This document shows, piece after piece, positions 40,063 to 49,804 of a DNA stretch of 64,000 bases (its first letter is position 1; the number at the start of each line of letters is the position of its first letter). The position numbers and the translations under genes are program-made. Below the pieces are notes generated by a model. The model did no database searches. It was given only the letters and a program-made list of their open reading frames with translations, and was not told the origin of the DNA. The stretch comes from Tepidamorphaceae bacterium (GTDB lineage Bacteria; Pseudomonadota; Alphaproteobacteria; Rhizobiales; JAKSCL01): NCBI GenBank assembly GCA_028289445.1, contig JANQPO010000021.1:124001-188000 (forward strand), in the 5' to 3' direction.

Positions 40063-40270
40063 GTTAAATCTGCCTGCAAGGACTGTGGTCTATCCCACCG
40101 CTATAGCTGGACGATCTGGCGACGGCCGCTTCGGGCCGACTGAGTGCGGCGCTGAAGTCAGCTATGTTGCGGCCTGGATTGTTACAAGATAACGTTTCCG
40201 GCTACCGGTATCCCGTTGGTGTCGTCCTTCGGTCGATTTCCGGATAACAGAAGCGTAGGGGAGACTTGCT

Positions 40271-41092
40271 ATGTGTCATCCGATCATCATGGAATATGTG
40301 AAGGGCAGGGCACTCAGCCGTCGCGATCTGTTTCGCGGATCAGCAGCCGCAGGTGCTGCCATCGTGGCGTCCACGGCTTTGACGCCGCGACCCGTTCTGG
40401 CGCAGGCAGCGAGTCGTGTTATCGACTTGACCTATACCCTGACCCATGACTTTCCGACCTATTTTGGCGAGCAGCAGTTCTTCGATGAGGACGTGTTCAC
40501 GTATGCCGAGAACAGCTTTAACCTGAAAACGCTACGCGTGAACGAGCATACGGGCACCCATATCGATGCCCCGTTGCACTTTACTGATGGCGGCACCTCG
40601 ATCGACGAGGTTCCTGTTGAATCCTTGGTGTGCCCGCTCGCTATCGTCGACATTCGCGAGAAGGCAGACGCCGATCCCGATGCACAGGTCACCCCCGATG
40701 ATCTCAAAGCCTGGATTGCCCAGAACGGGCCGATCCCGCCGGGCGCCTGCGTCGCCCAGAATGCGGGCTGGCAGAAACGCCTGGGCACGCCCGGCTTCCG
40801 AAATGCCGATGACGCGGGAAAAATGCACTTTCCGGCATTTCATGTGGAAGCCGCGAAGATGCTGCTGGAAGAAGCAGAGGTCGCGGGTGTCGGCGTTGAT
40901 ACGCTGTCTATCGACTACGGTCTGTCAGCCGACTTTATTACGCACTACACATGGTTGCCCACCAACCGCTGGGCCGTCGAAAACATGGCCAATCTCGACC
41001 AGCTGCCCGCAACCGGTGCGACCCTGGTCGTTGGCGCGCCCAAACACCAGGGCGGGACTGGCGGCCCCTGCCGGCTGATCGCGTTGATCTGA
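40271..41092 (+). CDS. Tat-exported cyclase family protein (kynurenine-formamidase-like)
   Basis: SRRDLFRGSAAAGAAIVAS Tat signal; EHTGTHIDAPLHF metal-binding motif. Confidence 0.85.
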   Translation: MCHPIIMEYVKGRALSRRDLFRGSAAAGAAIVASTALTPRPVLAQAASRVIDLTYTLTHDFPTYFGEQQFFDEDVFTYAENSFNLKTLRVNEHTGTHIDAPLHFTDGGTSIDEVPVESLVCPLAIVDIREKADADPDAQVTPDDLKAWIAQNGPIPPGACVAQNAGWQKRLGTPGFRNADDAGKMHFPAFHVEAAKMLLEEAEVAGVGVDTLSIDYGLSADFITHYTWLPTNRWAVENMANLDQLPATGATLVVGAPKHQGGTGGPCRLIALI

Positions 41093-41194
41093 CGCTGGGC
41101 GCTGAAGCCGTCGTATCCGGCACTGGTGTCAGAAATCAATCTGACGGGCGCTGCGGCGTTGTCATCGAGATGGCAGTAAGAGGGTATTCAAGCC

Positions 41195-42415
41195 TCAAGC
41201 GGCCGCCTCGGTGCGCCGCCAAAGCGGGAAAGGATCGGGAAGATAGCTGAGCTCTGAAAGAGCCTCGAGCCCTGGCGCGATGTCTTCTGGCACGAGGCAA
41301 GCATCAAGCCTTGCTTTCAGCGCGGCCCAGTCAATGTCCGATCCGATGAATACGATCTCTTGCCGCCGGTCGCCCCAGGGCTCCACCCAGTGATGGGCGA
41401 GGTAGGCACGGGCGGCCTCTTGATCCGGCCAGCGTTCCTTCGGTACGGCTGCCCACCACGTGCCAAGCGGCGAGACCGACGACAGCGCGCCCGCCAGCGA
41501 GAACTCCGCAACCCAGTCTGGGCGCGTCGCGAGCCAGAAATGGCCTTTGGCGCGAATGACGCCGGGAAGTGGTCCGTTCAAAACCGCTGAGATCTTCTCA
41601 GGCTCGAACGGCCGCCGCGCACGATAGACATAGCTTGTGATCCCGTATTCCTCGGTTTCGGGCACATGGTCGGCAAAGCCGTAAAGCTCCTTTGCCCACA
41701 TCGGGTGCTCGTGCGCCTTCTCGAAATCGAAAAGCCCCGTATCGAGAAGCGAGTCTGTTGGCACCGCGCAATAGTCGGTTTCGATGATCCGCGCATCGGC
41801 GTTCAGGCTGCGGATGATCTTGCGTGCCGCGTCCAACTGATGAGGCTCGGCATTGGCGATCTTGTTGAGGATCACGACGTCCGCGAACTCGATTTGGTCG
41901 GTCAGGAGATGCACGAGCGTACGTTCATCTTCATCTCCAACGGTTTCGCCCCGATCGTGCAGAAAATCGTGACTGGAATAGTCCTTGAGCAGATTTACGG
42001 CATCGACAACCGTGACCATCGTATCTATCCGGGCGACATCCGCGAGGCTTATTCCACTCTCGTCCCGAAAATCGAAGGTTGCCGCGACGGGCAAAGGCTC
42101 GGAAATGCCTGTCGACTCGATCAAGAGGTAGTCGAACCTTTCTTCTTCTGCGAGACGTCTCACTTCGGCCAAAAGATCATCGCGCAGCGTGCAGCAGATG
42201 CAGCCGTTCGACATCTCCACCAACGTTTCATCGGTGCGTGAGAGTTCCGTATCAGCGCGCACAAGGTCCGCGTCGATGTTGACCTCCGACATATCGTTCA
42301 CGATGACCGCGACGCGCCGACCTTCGCGGTTGTTGAGAACGCGGTTCAAAAGTGTCGTCTTGCCGGCGCCAAGAAAGCCGGAAAGCACGGTGACGGGGAG
42401 TCTGGCGTCAGTCAT
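41195..42415 (-). CDS. COG0523 (CobW/ZagA-like) GTP-binding protein, copy 1
   Basis: [40 protein letters not shown]; Zur-like box at its start. Confidence 0.9.
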   Translation of the reverse strand: MTDARLPVTVLSGFLGAGKTTLLNRVLNNREGRRVAVIVNDMSEVNIDADLVRADTELSRTDETLVEMSNGCICCTLRDDLLAEVRRLAEEERFDYLLIESTGISEPLPVAATFDFRDESGISLADVARIDTMVTVVDAVNLLKDYSSHDFLHDRGETVGDEDERTLVHLLTDQIEFADVVILNKIANAEPHQLDAARKIIRSLNADARIIETDYCAVPTDSLLDTGLFDFEKAHEHPMWAKELYGFADHVPETEEYGITSYVYRARRPFEPEKISAVLNGPLPGVIRAKGHFWLATRPDWVAEFSLAGALSSVSPLGTWWAAVPKERWPDQEAARAYLAHHWVEPWGDRRQEIVFIGSDIDWAALKARLDACLVPEDIAPGLEALSELSYLPDPFPLWRRTEAAA

Positions 42416-42416
42416 A

Positions 42417-42433
42417 ATGTTATACCATCACAT
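42417..42433. promoter_or_regulatory. candidate Zur box ATGTTATACCATCACAT
   Basis: 14/17 match to ATGTTATAATATAACAT; immediately upstream of COG0523 copy 1. Confidence 0.65.
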
Positions 42434-42448
42434 ATAAATTGGCAAAGA

Positions 42449-42479
42449 AGCGGTGGGCGAATCCGCTCCGCCCACCGCT
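42449..42479 (-). terminator. hairpin terminator after znuA: AGCGGTGGGCG-N9-CGCCCACCGCT
   Basis: Perfect 11-bp stem just downstream of the znuA stop, followed on the minus strand by TCTTTG (weak U-tract). Confidence 0.65.
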
Positions 42480-42493
42480 ATTGATTGTTGCCC

Positions 42494-43654
42494 TTAGCTT
42501 TGACCGCCCAGGCAGGTCTTGAACGAACTGGCCATGTTGCGGATCAGGTCGAAATAGAGGTCTGGACCGTCTGCAATCTCGGCACCCAGAGGATCAAGTA
42601 CGCCGGCCTTGGCGTTGGTGCCTTCCGCAATCGTCGTGACGAGCTTCGGCTCGAACTGAGGCTCGGAGAAAATGCAAGTCGCACCCAGATCCTGAACTTT
42701 TTCTCGCAGTTCGGCGACGCGTTCGGCGCCCGGCATCACTTCCGGTGAAACCGTTATCGATCCGGCAGCTTCGAGACCGAAGCGCTCCTCAAAGTAATGG
42801 TATGCATCGTGGAACACGATGAAGCCTTTGTCCGACAGGCCGGCAACTTCCGATTCGATCTCGCCAATCAGCGTATCGAGCTTGGCCGTGACAGCCTCCG
42901 CGTTGGCTTCGTAGGTCGCCGCATTGTCAGGATCGGCCTCGACCAGTGCTTCCTCAATCTCATGTACGAGTGCTTTGGCATTGACGGGATCGAGCCAGAT
43001 ATGCGGGTCGAAGGCGCCGTGGTCATGCCCCTCATGTCCAGCCTCTGCGGTCTCCTCGTGGTCATGATCGTGGTCGTGGTCATGACCCGCCTCGGCCTTC
43101 GCCTCATGGCTGTGATCGTGGTCATGGTCGTGCTCAGCCTCGGCCTTCGTCTCATGGCTGTGATCATGGTCATGGTCATGGTCGGCTTCAGCCTTAGCGT
43201 CATGGTCGTGCTCATCGTGACCATGGTCGTCATGAGCGTGTTCGTCGCCGTGATCGCCGTGATCGTGTTCATCGAACGCGCCACCTTCGCGGAACTCCAA
43301 CTTCACCAGATCATGCGCGTCCAACAGCTCCACGGTCTTTGCGTTTGCCGTGATGGATTCAAGCGGCTTTTCAAGAAATGGCTCCAGGTCGTGACCAACC
43401 CAGAAAACCACGTCCGCTTCTTGCAGCATGGTCGCCTCGGACGGCCTCATCGAGTAGGTGTGCGGAGAACCGGCACCCTTGACGATCAGGCCTGGCTCGC
43501 CGACACCCTGCATCACGGCAGCGACCAGCGAGTGGACCGGCTTGATTGACGCGACCACATTGACATCAGCCTTGGCCACAATTGAGGAGGAAGCAAGAAT
43601 CGTCGAGGCAAGCAGCAAGGACTTGGCGAAGCGCATGGTGATCTCCGGAAGCAA
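42494..43654 (-). CDS. znuA: zinc ABC transporter substrate-binding protein ZnuA (His-rich loop)
   Basis: Signal peptide, VVASIKPVHSLVAAVMQGVGEPGLIVKGAGSPHTYSMRPSEA, long His/Asp loop, FDPHIWLDPVNAKALVHEI; divergent from znuCB. Confidence 0.95.
   Translation of the reverse strand: MLPEITMRFAKSLLLASTILASSSIVAKADVNVVASIKPVHSLVAAVMQGVGEPGLIVKGAGSPHTYSMRPSEATMLQEADVVFWVGHDLEPFLEKPLESITANAKTVELLDAHDLVKLEFREGGAFDEHDHGDHGDEHAHDDHGHDEHDHDAKAEADHDHDHDHSHETKAEAEHDHDHDHSHEAKAEAGHDHDHDHDHEETAEAGHEGHDHGAFDPHIWLDPVNAKALVHEIEEALVEADPDNAATYEANAEAVTAKLDTLIGEIESEVAGLSDKGFIVFHDAYHYFEERFGLEAAGSITVSPEVMPGAERVAELREKVQDLGATCIFSEPQFEPKLVTTIAEGTNAKAGVLDPLGAEIADGPDLYFDLIRNMASSFKTCLGGQS
43052..43195 (-). repeat. three tandem 48-bp (16-aa) repeats encoding KAEAxHDHDHDHxHEx in ZnuA
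   Basis: KAEADHDHDHDHSHET / KAEAEHDHDHDHSHEA / KAEAGHDHDHDHDHEE, in frame and in register. Confidence 0.9.
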
Positions 43655-43693
43655 GGTAAGTCAGATGCGTAATGTGATGATGTCACGTTTATT

Positions 43694-43710
43694 GCGTAAC
43701 GGTATAACGT
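43694..43710. promoter_or_regulatory. candidate Zur box GCGTAACGGTATAACGT in znuA/znuC divergent region
   Basis: Right half TATAACGT matches the Zur half-site 7/8; left half weak. Confidence 0.4.
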
Positions 43711-43761
43711 GTGCAATACGGATTGCAAGATGTCAGATTCCCTTCCGAATCGGCGTAGGCC

Positions 43762-44589
43762 ATGCTGACGCGCAGCGATTCGCTCGTCACACTCGATAAC
43801 GCCGGGGTTTCCCGCAGCGACCGATGGCTTGTGCGCGGCGTCTCGCTAACGGTTGATCCGGGTGAGATCGTTACGCTGATCGGCCCGAACGGGTCGGGCA
43901 AATCAACGACGGCGAAGATGGCACTCGGCGTTCTTGCGGCCGACGAGGGCACGGCCGTGAGGCGTTCAGATCTTTCAATTGCCTATGTCCCCCAAAAGCT
44001 CGCCATTGACTGGACTTTGCCCCTGGTCGTCGATCGATTCCTGCGGCTCACCGGGCAGGTAAGTAAGAGCGCGGCCGAAAAGGCCATGGAGGCGACGGAC
44101 GTCTCCCACCTCGCCAAAGAGGAGGTCAGGACGCTGTCCGGCGGTGAATTTCAGCGGGTTCTGCTTGCCCGGGCCATCGCGCGCCAACCGGACCTTCTTG
44201 TGCTCGACGAACCTGTCCAAGGGGTCGATTTCACGGGCGAGATCGCGCTCTATGATCTGATCAAGCAGATCCGCGATGACCTGAATTGTGGCATCCTCCT
44301 GATTTCCCACGATCTTCACGTGGTGATGGCGGCGACGGATCGCGTTATCTGTTTGAATGGTCATGTCTGCTGTTCAGGGACGCCGACGGCTGTGGCATCG
44401 AGTGCTGAGTACAAGGCGCTCTTTGGCGCGCGCGCGGCCTCTGCGCTTGCTGTCTATGAACACAGCCACGATCACATCCATCTGCCCGACGGGCGTGTCC
44501 AACACGCCGACGGGTCGATCACCGATCACTGCCACCCGGATGATGGCCACCATCACCCGTCGGAAGAAAGCCGTGATCATGCTGGATGA
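43762..44589 (+). CDS. znuC: zinc ABC transporter ATP-binding protein ZnuC
   Basis: GPNGSGKSTTAKM, LSGGEFQRVLLARAIARQPDLLVLDEPVQGVD, His-rich C-terminus. Confidence 0.93.
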   Translation: MLTRSDSLVTLDNAGVSRSDRWLVRGVSLTVDPGEIVTLIGPNGSGKSTTAKMALGVLAADEGTAVRRSDLSIAYVPQKLAIDWTLPLVVDRFLRLTGQVSKSAAEKAMEATDVSHLAKEEVRTLSGGEFQRVLLARAIARQPDLLVLDEPVQGVDFTGEIALYDLIKQIRDDLNCGILLISHDLHVVMAATDRVICLNGHVCCSGTPTAVASSAEYKALFGARAASALAVYEHSHDHIHLPDGRVQHADGSITDHCHPDDGHHHPSEESRDHAG

Positions 44590-45430
44590 TTTCTTCACAC
44601 GCGCAATTCTAGCCGGGGTCGGAGTCGCGCTGGTTGCAGGCCCGCTCGGTTGTTTCATCGTTTGGCGCCGGCTCGCGTACTTCGGCGACACCCTATCTCA
44701 TGCGGCTCTGCTCGGGGTGGCGCTGGCGTTCCTCTTTGAGATCAACATCACGGTCGCGGTTTTTGCAGTATCAGCATTCGTATCAATCGCTTTGATGCTG
44801 CTGCAGCGCGGGGCAACGCTCTCGGCGGACGCGCTTCTTGGTCTTCTCGCCCATTCTGCACTGGCCCTCGGCCTTGTCGTACTCGCGTTCATGACCTGGG
44901 TGCGCATAGATTTGATGGGCTTTCTCTTTGGCGACATTCTAGCAGTCTCGAAGACCGATCTTGTCGTCATTTGGCTAGGTGGCGCGGCGGTGCTTGGCGT
45001 GCTTGCGCTCATTTGGCGCCCACTCTTTGCGGCGACGGTCAATCGCGAACTGGCTGAAGCCGAGGGCATGCGGCCCGATCGCGCGAACGTCGTCTTTATG
45101 CTTTTGATGGCGGCGGTGATCGCCATCTCCATGAAGATTGTGGGCGTCCTGCTGATCACGGCGATGCTCATCATTCCGGCGGCGGCGGCCCGCCGGGTCG
45201 CAACCGGGCCTGAGCAGATGGCAATCCTTGCGGCTGCTATCGGCGCAGCAGCCGTAATCGGTGGTCTCTTTGGCTCGCTTGAGTGGGATACACCCTCCGG
45301 GCCGAGCATCGTGGTTGCGGCGCTTGCTTTGTTTCTCCTATCGCTCGTGCGGTTTCCGCGCTTGGCGAGCAGCCGCGTTGTTGCGAAGACGATCGCCACG
45401 GACGCACACAAAGAAGGTTTGAAGCCATGA
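44579..45430 (+). CDS. znuB: zinc ABC transporter permease ZnuB
   Basis: MLDDFFTRAILAGVGVALVAGPLGCFIVWRRLAYFGDTLSHAALLGVAL; start revised from the 44357 ORF. Confidence 0.93.
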   Translation: MLDDFFTRAILAGVGVALVAGPLGCFIVWRRLAYFGDTLSHAALLGVALAFLFEINITVAVFAVSAFVSIALMLLQRGATLSADALLGLLAHSALALGLVVLAFMTWVRIDLMGFLFGDILAVSKTDLVVIWLGGAAVLGVLALIWRPLFAATVNRELAEAEGMRPDRANVVFMLLMAAVIAISMKIVGVLLITAMLIIPAAAARRVATGPEQMAILAAAIGAAAVIGGLFGSLEWDTPSGPSIVVAALALFLLSLVRFPRLASSRVVAKTIATDAHKEGLKP

Positions 45431-45837
45431 CAAGTCATGCCCAGACTGGCGTCGATCTCACAAAAAACCAAACGCTCGTCATGGGCGCACTTTCGAGTGC
45501 TGATGGTCCGCTCAGCGCCTACACGATCCTCGACCAACTGAGAGATGACGGGTTTCGTGCGCCACTTCAGGTCTATCGGGCGCTCGATAAGCTCGTCGAG
45601 TTTGGTCTCGTCCACCGGCTTGAAAGCCTCAATGCCTTTGTCGCGTGCCGCCACACCGAATGCGGGGACCGAGGGCAGACCATTTTCTTGATCTGCGAAA
45701 CGTGCGGCAAGGCCATTGAGGTAACCGATAAAGCAATCGCCAGGCGGCTCAAGACGGTTGCGACGGGTGCCCTGTTTGCCTTGCAAACGGCGACCGTCGA
45801 GTTACGCGGCACCTGTGACGCGTGTCGGGCCGCCTGA
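45427..45837 (+). CDS. zur: Fur-family zinc uptake regulator Zur
   Basis: ADGPLSAYTILDQLRDDGFRAPLQVYRALDKLVEFGLVHRLESLNAFVAC, HTECGDRGQTIFLICETCGKAIEV; ATGA overlap with znuB. Confidence 0.92.
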   Translation: MTSHAQTGVDLTKNQTLVMGALSSADGPLSAYTILDQLRDDGFRAPLQVYRALDKLVEFGLVHRLESLNAFVACRHTECGDRGQTIFLICETCGKAIEVTDKAIARRLKTVATGALFALQTATVELRGTCDACRAA

Positions 45838-47048
45838 TGGGGACGACTTTACCAGATCAAATTCCAGTCTTCTTGCTTAGCGGATTTCTCGGGTCCGGGA
45901 AATCGACGCTGCTCAACGCATTGCTTCGCGATCCGGAATTCGGGGATACTGCGGTCATCATCAATGAATTCGGCGATGTGCCGGTTGACCATCTCCTGGT
46001 TCGGGAAGGGGAAACCACGATCAGTCGGCTTGCCACCGGGTGCCTGTGCTGCTCTGGGACGACGGATTTGCGCGCGACGCTGTTCGATCTCCATTGCGCT
46101 GGTGCTGGCGGCCTCTGCGCTCCCTTCTCGCGGGTTATCGTGGAGATGAGTGGGCTGGGTGATCCAGCGCCTTTGGTCAACGCATTGGCCGGCGTAGAAC
46201 CTCCTCAGACTCCGTACACACTCCATGTACCCTACACGCTGCGCGATCAAACGGTTGACGCCACGTTTTATTTAGCAGGATTTGTTACGTTATATGATAT
46301 CATGACAGGACCACTGGCGCTTGAAAGCCACTTTGAGGCAGTGAAGCAGGTCGCCTTCGCCGACAGGATCGTGCTCACCAAGACAGACCTGGCAAAGGAC
46401 CCTGCATCGCGGCGCGATCTTGCCGCGCTGCCGGCCGAATTGGCCGCATTGAATGCGAGTGCGGCCATTCTGGATAAAGGCGATATTGCGCTTCCCGATC
46501 TGTTCGTGCCGCGGCGCTACACGACAGTCGATCGAGGAGAGGATGTCGCCGGCTGGCTGGCTCTCGAGGCGGTCCTTGCCAAGGAAGCGGCGCATCACGA
46601 TCCCGAGGCAACGCGAAATCTCTCGTCCTTGCGCCATGGCACCGGGATCAACACCTTCAGCATAATCCGAGAGGCACCCATTTCGGAAAAGCGCTTCCGC
46701 CGCTTTCTTGCCCTCCTTCAAAATGCGGCAGGTTCGCGTCTCCTACGGGTCAAAGGACTTGTGGGGCTGGAAGACGATCCCGATCGGCCGCGCATCGTGC
46801 ATGCGGTTCAACACATCGCGAGTGAGCCGCAGATATTGGACACGTGGCCGGATGAGGATCGACGCACACGGCTGGTCTTCATCACGAAAGACATCGATCC
46901 GGAACGGGTCCGGGCGATTTTTGCCGCGCTAATCGATGGTCGCACCTTCTCGTTTAGCGATGCGGCTACCCAGCACTTCGATCAATGGACTGCGCTGTTC
47001 AAAGGTCTCGTCGAACGTTTCACACACTCACCGAGGAGGTCGACCTGA
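45837..47048 (+). CDS. COG0523 GTP-binding protein, copy 2
   Basis: [42 protein letters not shown] coupling with zur. Confidence 0.88.
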   Translation: MGTTLPDQIPVFLLSGFLGSGKSTLLNALLRDPEFGDTAVIINEFGDVPVDHLLVREGETTISRLATGCLCCSGTTDLRATLFDLHCAGAGGLCAPFSRVIVEMSGLGDPAPLVNALAGVEPPQTPYTLHVPYTLRDQTVDATFYLAGFVTLYDIMTGPLALESHFEAVKQVAFADRIVLTKTDLAKDPASRRDLAALPAELAALNASAAILDKGDIALPDLFVPRRYTTVDRGEDVAGWLALEAVLAKEAAHHDPEATRNLSSLRHGTGINTFSIIREAPISEKRFRRFLALLQNAAGSRLLRVKGLVGLEDDPDRPRIVHAVQHIASEPQILDTWPDEDRRTRLVFITKDIDPERVRAIFAALIDGRTFSFSDAATQHFDQWTALFKGLVERFTHSPRRST

Positions 47049-48055
47049 TGCCGAACCACCCCACCGATAAGATCCCCGTCACCGTCCTGGCCGGATATCT
47101 AGGTGCCGGGAAGACCACGCTTCTCAATCGGATCCTGACCGAAGATCATGGCAAGCGATACGCCGTCATCATCAATGAGTTCGGCGAGGTCGGTATCGAC
47201 AATGAACTCGTTGTCGATGCGGACGAAGAGATCTTCGAAATGAATAATGGCTGCATCTGCTGCACGGTTCGCGGCGATCTCATCCGCATTATCGATGGGC
47301 TAATGACGCGCCGAGATCAGTTCGACGCGATCATCATTGAAACGACTGGGCTCGCCGATCCCGCACCGGTCGCTCAGACGTTCTTCGTCGACGAGGACAT
47401 TCGAGCACGAACTCAACTCGATGCAATTGTCACAGTCGTTGATGCCAAGCACGTGCTGGTCGAAGTCGACCGTGCACACGAAGCACAGGAGCAACTGGCC
47501 TTCGCCGACATCGTCCTTCTCAACAAGACCGACCTCGTTAGCGAGAATGAACTGGCGGATGTCGAGGCTCGGATTCGCCGGATCACGCCAACGGCCGTTA
47601 CTCGCCGTACGGAACGATGCGATGTGGTGCTTTCTGAAGTCCTGGGTCGCGGCGCATTTGATCTCGACCGGATTCTGGAGATAGAGCCGAAGTTTCTCGA
47701 CCATATCCATCATCACCATCATGACGACCATGTGGGGAGTTTCGTTCTTGTCAGCGAAACGCCTTTGGCGCCGGACTATTTTTTCCCGTGGATCCAAGAG
47801 ATATCGCAGCACTTCGGCATGGATTTGCTGCGCGTGAAAGGCATCATCGCATTTCCGGCAGATGATGATCGATATGTCATCCAGGGCGTGCACATGATGC
47901 TTGAGGGCGATCATCAAAGACCATGGAAGTCCGATGAGCCAAGAACCACACGAATGGTCTTTATCGGTCGCGATCTGCCACGGGATGTGATCGAAGCCGG
48001 GTTCGAACGCTGCAAGGCCGAGAACGTCGCGGAGCAACAATGCCTCGCGTCCTAA
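47048..48055 (+). CDS. COG0523 GTP-binding protein, copy 3 (with His-rich loop)
   Basis: [50 protein letters not shown] overlaps the upstream stop. Confidence 0.9.
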   Translation: MPNHPTDKIPVTVLAGYLGAGKTTLLNRILTEDHGKRYAVIINEFGEVGIDNELVVDADEEIFEMNNGCICCTVRGDLIRIIDGLMTRRDQFDAIIIETTGLADPAPVAQTFFVDEDIRARTQLDAIVTVVDAKHVLVEVDRAHEAQEQLAFADIVLLNKTDLVSENELADVEARIRRITPTAVTRRTERCDVVLSEVLGRGAFDLDRILEIEPKFLDHIHHHHHDDHVGSFVLVSETPLAPDYFFPWIQEISQHFGMDLLRVKGIIAFPADDDRYVIQGVHMMLEGDHQRPWKSDEPRTTRMVFIGRDLPRDVIEAGFERCKAENVAEQQCLAS

Positions 48056-48348
48056 ACCCTCTCGCGCCACGACGTGAGGGGATTCATGGACGTATGGCGG
48101 AGATCAAATCATGGGTGCGGTGGACCATGGGGTTGCCTGAGGAAGCAACGGTCTCGGTCACCGAGCTCGCATGTCAGGACGAAGGCTGTCCAGATGTGGA
48201 GACTGTGATTGGCGTGCTGGAAAGCGGTCGGCCCATTCGGACGTTTCGCGTCCATAAGCCGATATCGGAAACCGTACGTGAAGATGTTGAGACAGCGCTT
48301 TCGTTCGGCATTTCGGGATCCAAGAATGATGAGAAAGCGGAGATCTGA
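48040..48348 (+). CDS. small conserved protein of the zinc locus
   Basis: 102 aa ORF overlapping the end of COG0523 copy 3; [34 protein letters not shown]. Confidence 0.65.
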   Translation: MPRVLNPLAPRREGIHGRMAEIKSWVRWTMGLPEEATVSVTELACQDEGCPDVETVIGVLESGRPIRTFRVHKPISETVREDVETALSFGISGSKNDEKAEI

Positions 48349-48496
48349 GCGGTGACGACGACCAGTGGATGGGTGTGCGGCCTCGTCTATGCCGGTCAAG
48401 TCCGTCCGGGAAGTCGGATTTTGCCCTCGCATAGAGTGGCTGTTCAGGTCACTCCGATATTGAAGAGGGCCGCGAACCAGACTATCGTGAATGCGA

Positions 48497-48690
48497 TGGT
48501 TCTCGCGGGCTGAGCGTGTCCGCGGGATGAAAAGGGAACACGGTGAGGAAGAGCCGCAAGGGCGCCGAATCCGTGACTGCCCCCGCAACTGTGAGCGGTA
48601 AGCAAACCCGATTGATGCCACTGGCCGGCTTGTTGTCGACCGGGAAGGCTTGGGGGGAGCGACGAACCGCAAGTCAGGAGACCTACCATC
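48497..48690 (+). ncRNA. cobalamin riboswitch
   Basis: Core GGGAACACGGTG...GACTGCCCCCGCAACTGTGAGCGGT...GCCACTGG...GGGAAGGC...AAGTCAGGAGACCTACC (B12 box); upstream of a B12-type ABC transporter. Confidence 0.93.
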
Positions 48691-48807
48691 GTGGTTTCAC
48701 TCAAACCGGACGGGGATGTCCGGCGGAGAGGCCCATGATGAACACATCTAACACTTTGTGCCCCACATCAGGCTCTTTGCTCATTCCCGGTCGACACGGA
48801 GAGAGCA

Positions 48808-48969
48808 ATGGAGAGGCAGTCAAATCATCGCATCACGCTCTGCGCCTCGCGCCGCCACAAGTCCGATACGTCTGACGGTGCTTGCTGGCCAAGCTTGCGG
48901 CTGATCGAGCGCCTGCGCGGCGTGCCAGCCGCCAGCCTGGCGAGCCAACCGCGAGGGCTGCTGCAATGA
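48808..48969 (+). pseudogene. 53-aa ORF resembling the N-terminus of DUF1636-type Cys proteins (probable remnant)
   Basis: MERQSNHRITLCASRRHKSDTSDGACWPSLRLIERLRGVPAASLASQPRGLLQ; SD GGAGAG; stop overlaps the ATG of the next gene (ATGA). Confidence 0.45.
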
Positions 48970-49793
48970 ACGACCAGCCGGCGGCGCTTAGCCTTCTCGA
49001 CGTCAGCTTCTGGCCCCGGGGTCGAAGCCAAAACGACGCGCTCGTGTCCGATGTCAGCTTCGCGGTCCGCCCAGGCGAGCGCATTGCTATTGTCGGTCCC
49101 AACGGCGCCGGCAAGACGACGCTGATCCGTATGATCGCCGGGCTGGCATCGCCGAGCGCAGGCGAAATCCTGATCGACGGCGTCTCGCTTGCAACGATGA
49201 GTTTCGCTGAGCGAGCCCGAAGGATTGCCTATGTCGGCCAGTCCGATGAGCCGGACGGGCGTCTGACCGTCATCAACTATGTCGCGCTCGGATGCATTCC
49301 CCATGCCCGTCTCTTCGCCGGCGACGGTGGCCTCGACAAGGCGGGGGAGGCGCTGCAGGCCGCCAGCCTGTCCGACCTTGCCGACCGGCGTCTCGACCAA
49401 CTGTCGGGAGGCGAGCGGCAAAGGGCCAAGATCGCGCGCGCGATGTGTCAGCGCCCGTCGCTGCTCGTTTTGGATGAACCGACCAATCATCTCGACCCGC
49501 AAGCGCGCGGCGAGCAGCTTTCGCTCGTCTCGTCCATGGGGATTCCGATCGTCGCAGCGCTGCACGACCTGACACTCATCGACGCCTTTTCGGACAAGGT
49601 TGCCGTCCTTGCCGACGGTCGGTTACGCGCCTATGGCCCTCCGGGCGAAACCCTCTCCATGTCGAGAGTTCGGGACGTTTTCGGCGTCGACCTCCACCGC
49701 CTGAAGCACCCGGCACGCGACTATCACCTGCCGACGCTGGACATCCCTATGCCGCGACCGGTTTCGACACTCACGACTTCAATCCGACAGTAA
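48966..49793 (+). CDS. vitamin B12-type ABC transporter ATP-binding protein (BtuD/FecE-like)
   Basis: Start revised to MNDQPAALSLLDVSFW; GPNGAGKTTLIRMIAGL, LSGGERQRAKIARAMCQRPSLLVLDEPTNHLD. Confidence 0.88.
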   Translation: MNDQPAALSLLDVSFWPRGRSQNDALVSDVSFAVRPGERIAIVGPNGAGKTTLIRMIAGLASPSAGEILIDGVSLATMSFAERARRIAYVGQSDEPDGRLTVINYVALGCIPHARLFAGDGGLDKAGEALQAASLSDLADRRLDQLSGGERQRAKIARAMCQRPSLLVLDEPTNHLDPQARGEQLSLVSSMGIPIVAALHDLTLIDAFSDKVAVLADGRLRAYGPPGETLSMSRVRDVFGVDLHRLKHPARDYHLPTLDIPMPRPVSTLTTSIRQ

Positions 49794-49804
49794 AGGAAAC
49801 CTCG

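Noticed and set aside
41128-41145. GTCAG-N8-CTGAC inverted repeat between convergent genes as a terminator
   Set aside because: Only 5-bp arms with a large loop and no U-tract.
43052-43195. Short direct repeats that could be taken for a CRISPR array
   Set aside because: Repeats are contiguous, in frame and encode the ZnuA His loop; no unique spacers or cas genes.
42797-43549. Plus-strand ORF (250 aa, Val/Met-rich repeats resembling a membrane protein)
   Set aside because: Antisense of the ZnuA His-rich repeat; the hydrophobic pattern arises from reverse-complemented His/Asp codons.
44698-45786. Minus-strand ORF (362 aa)
   Set aside because: Antisense to znuB and zur; no recognisable motifs.
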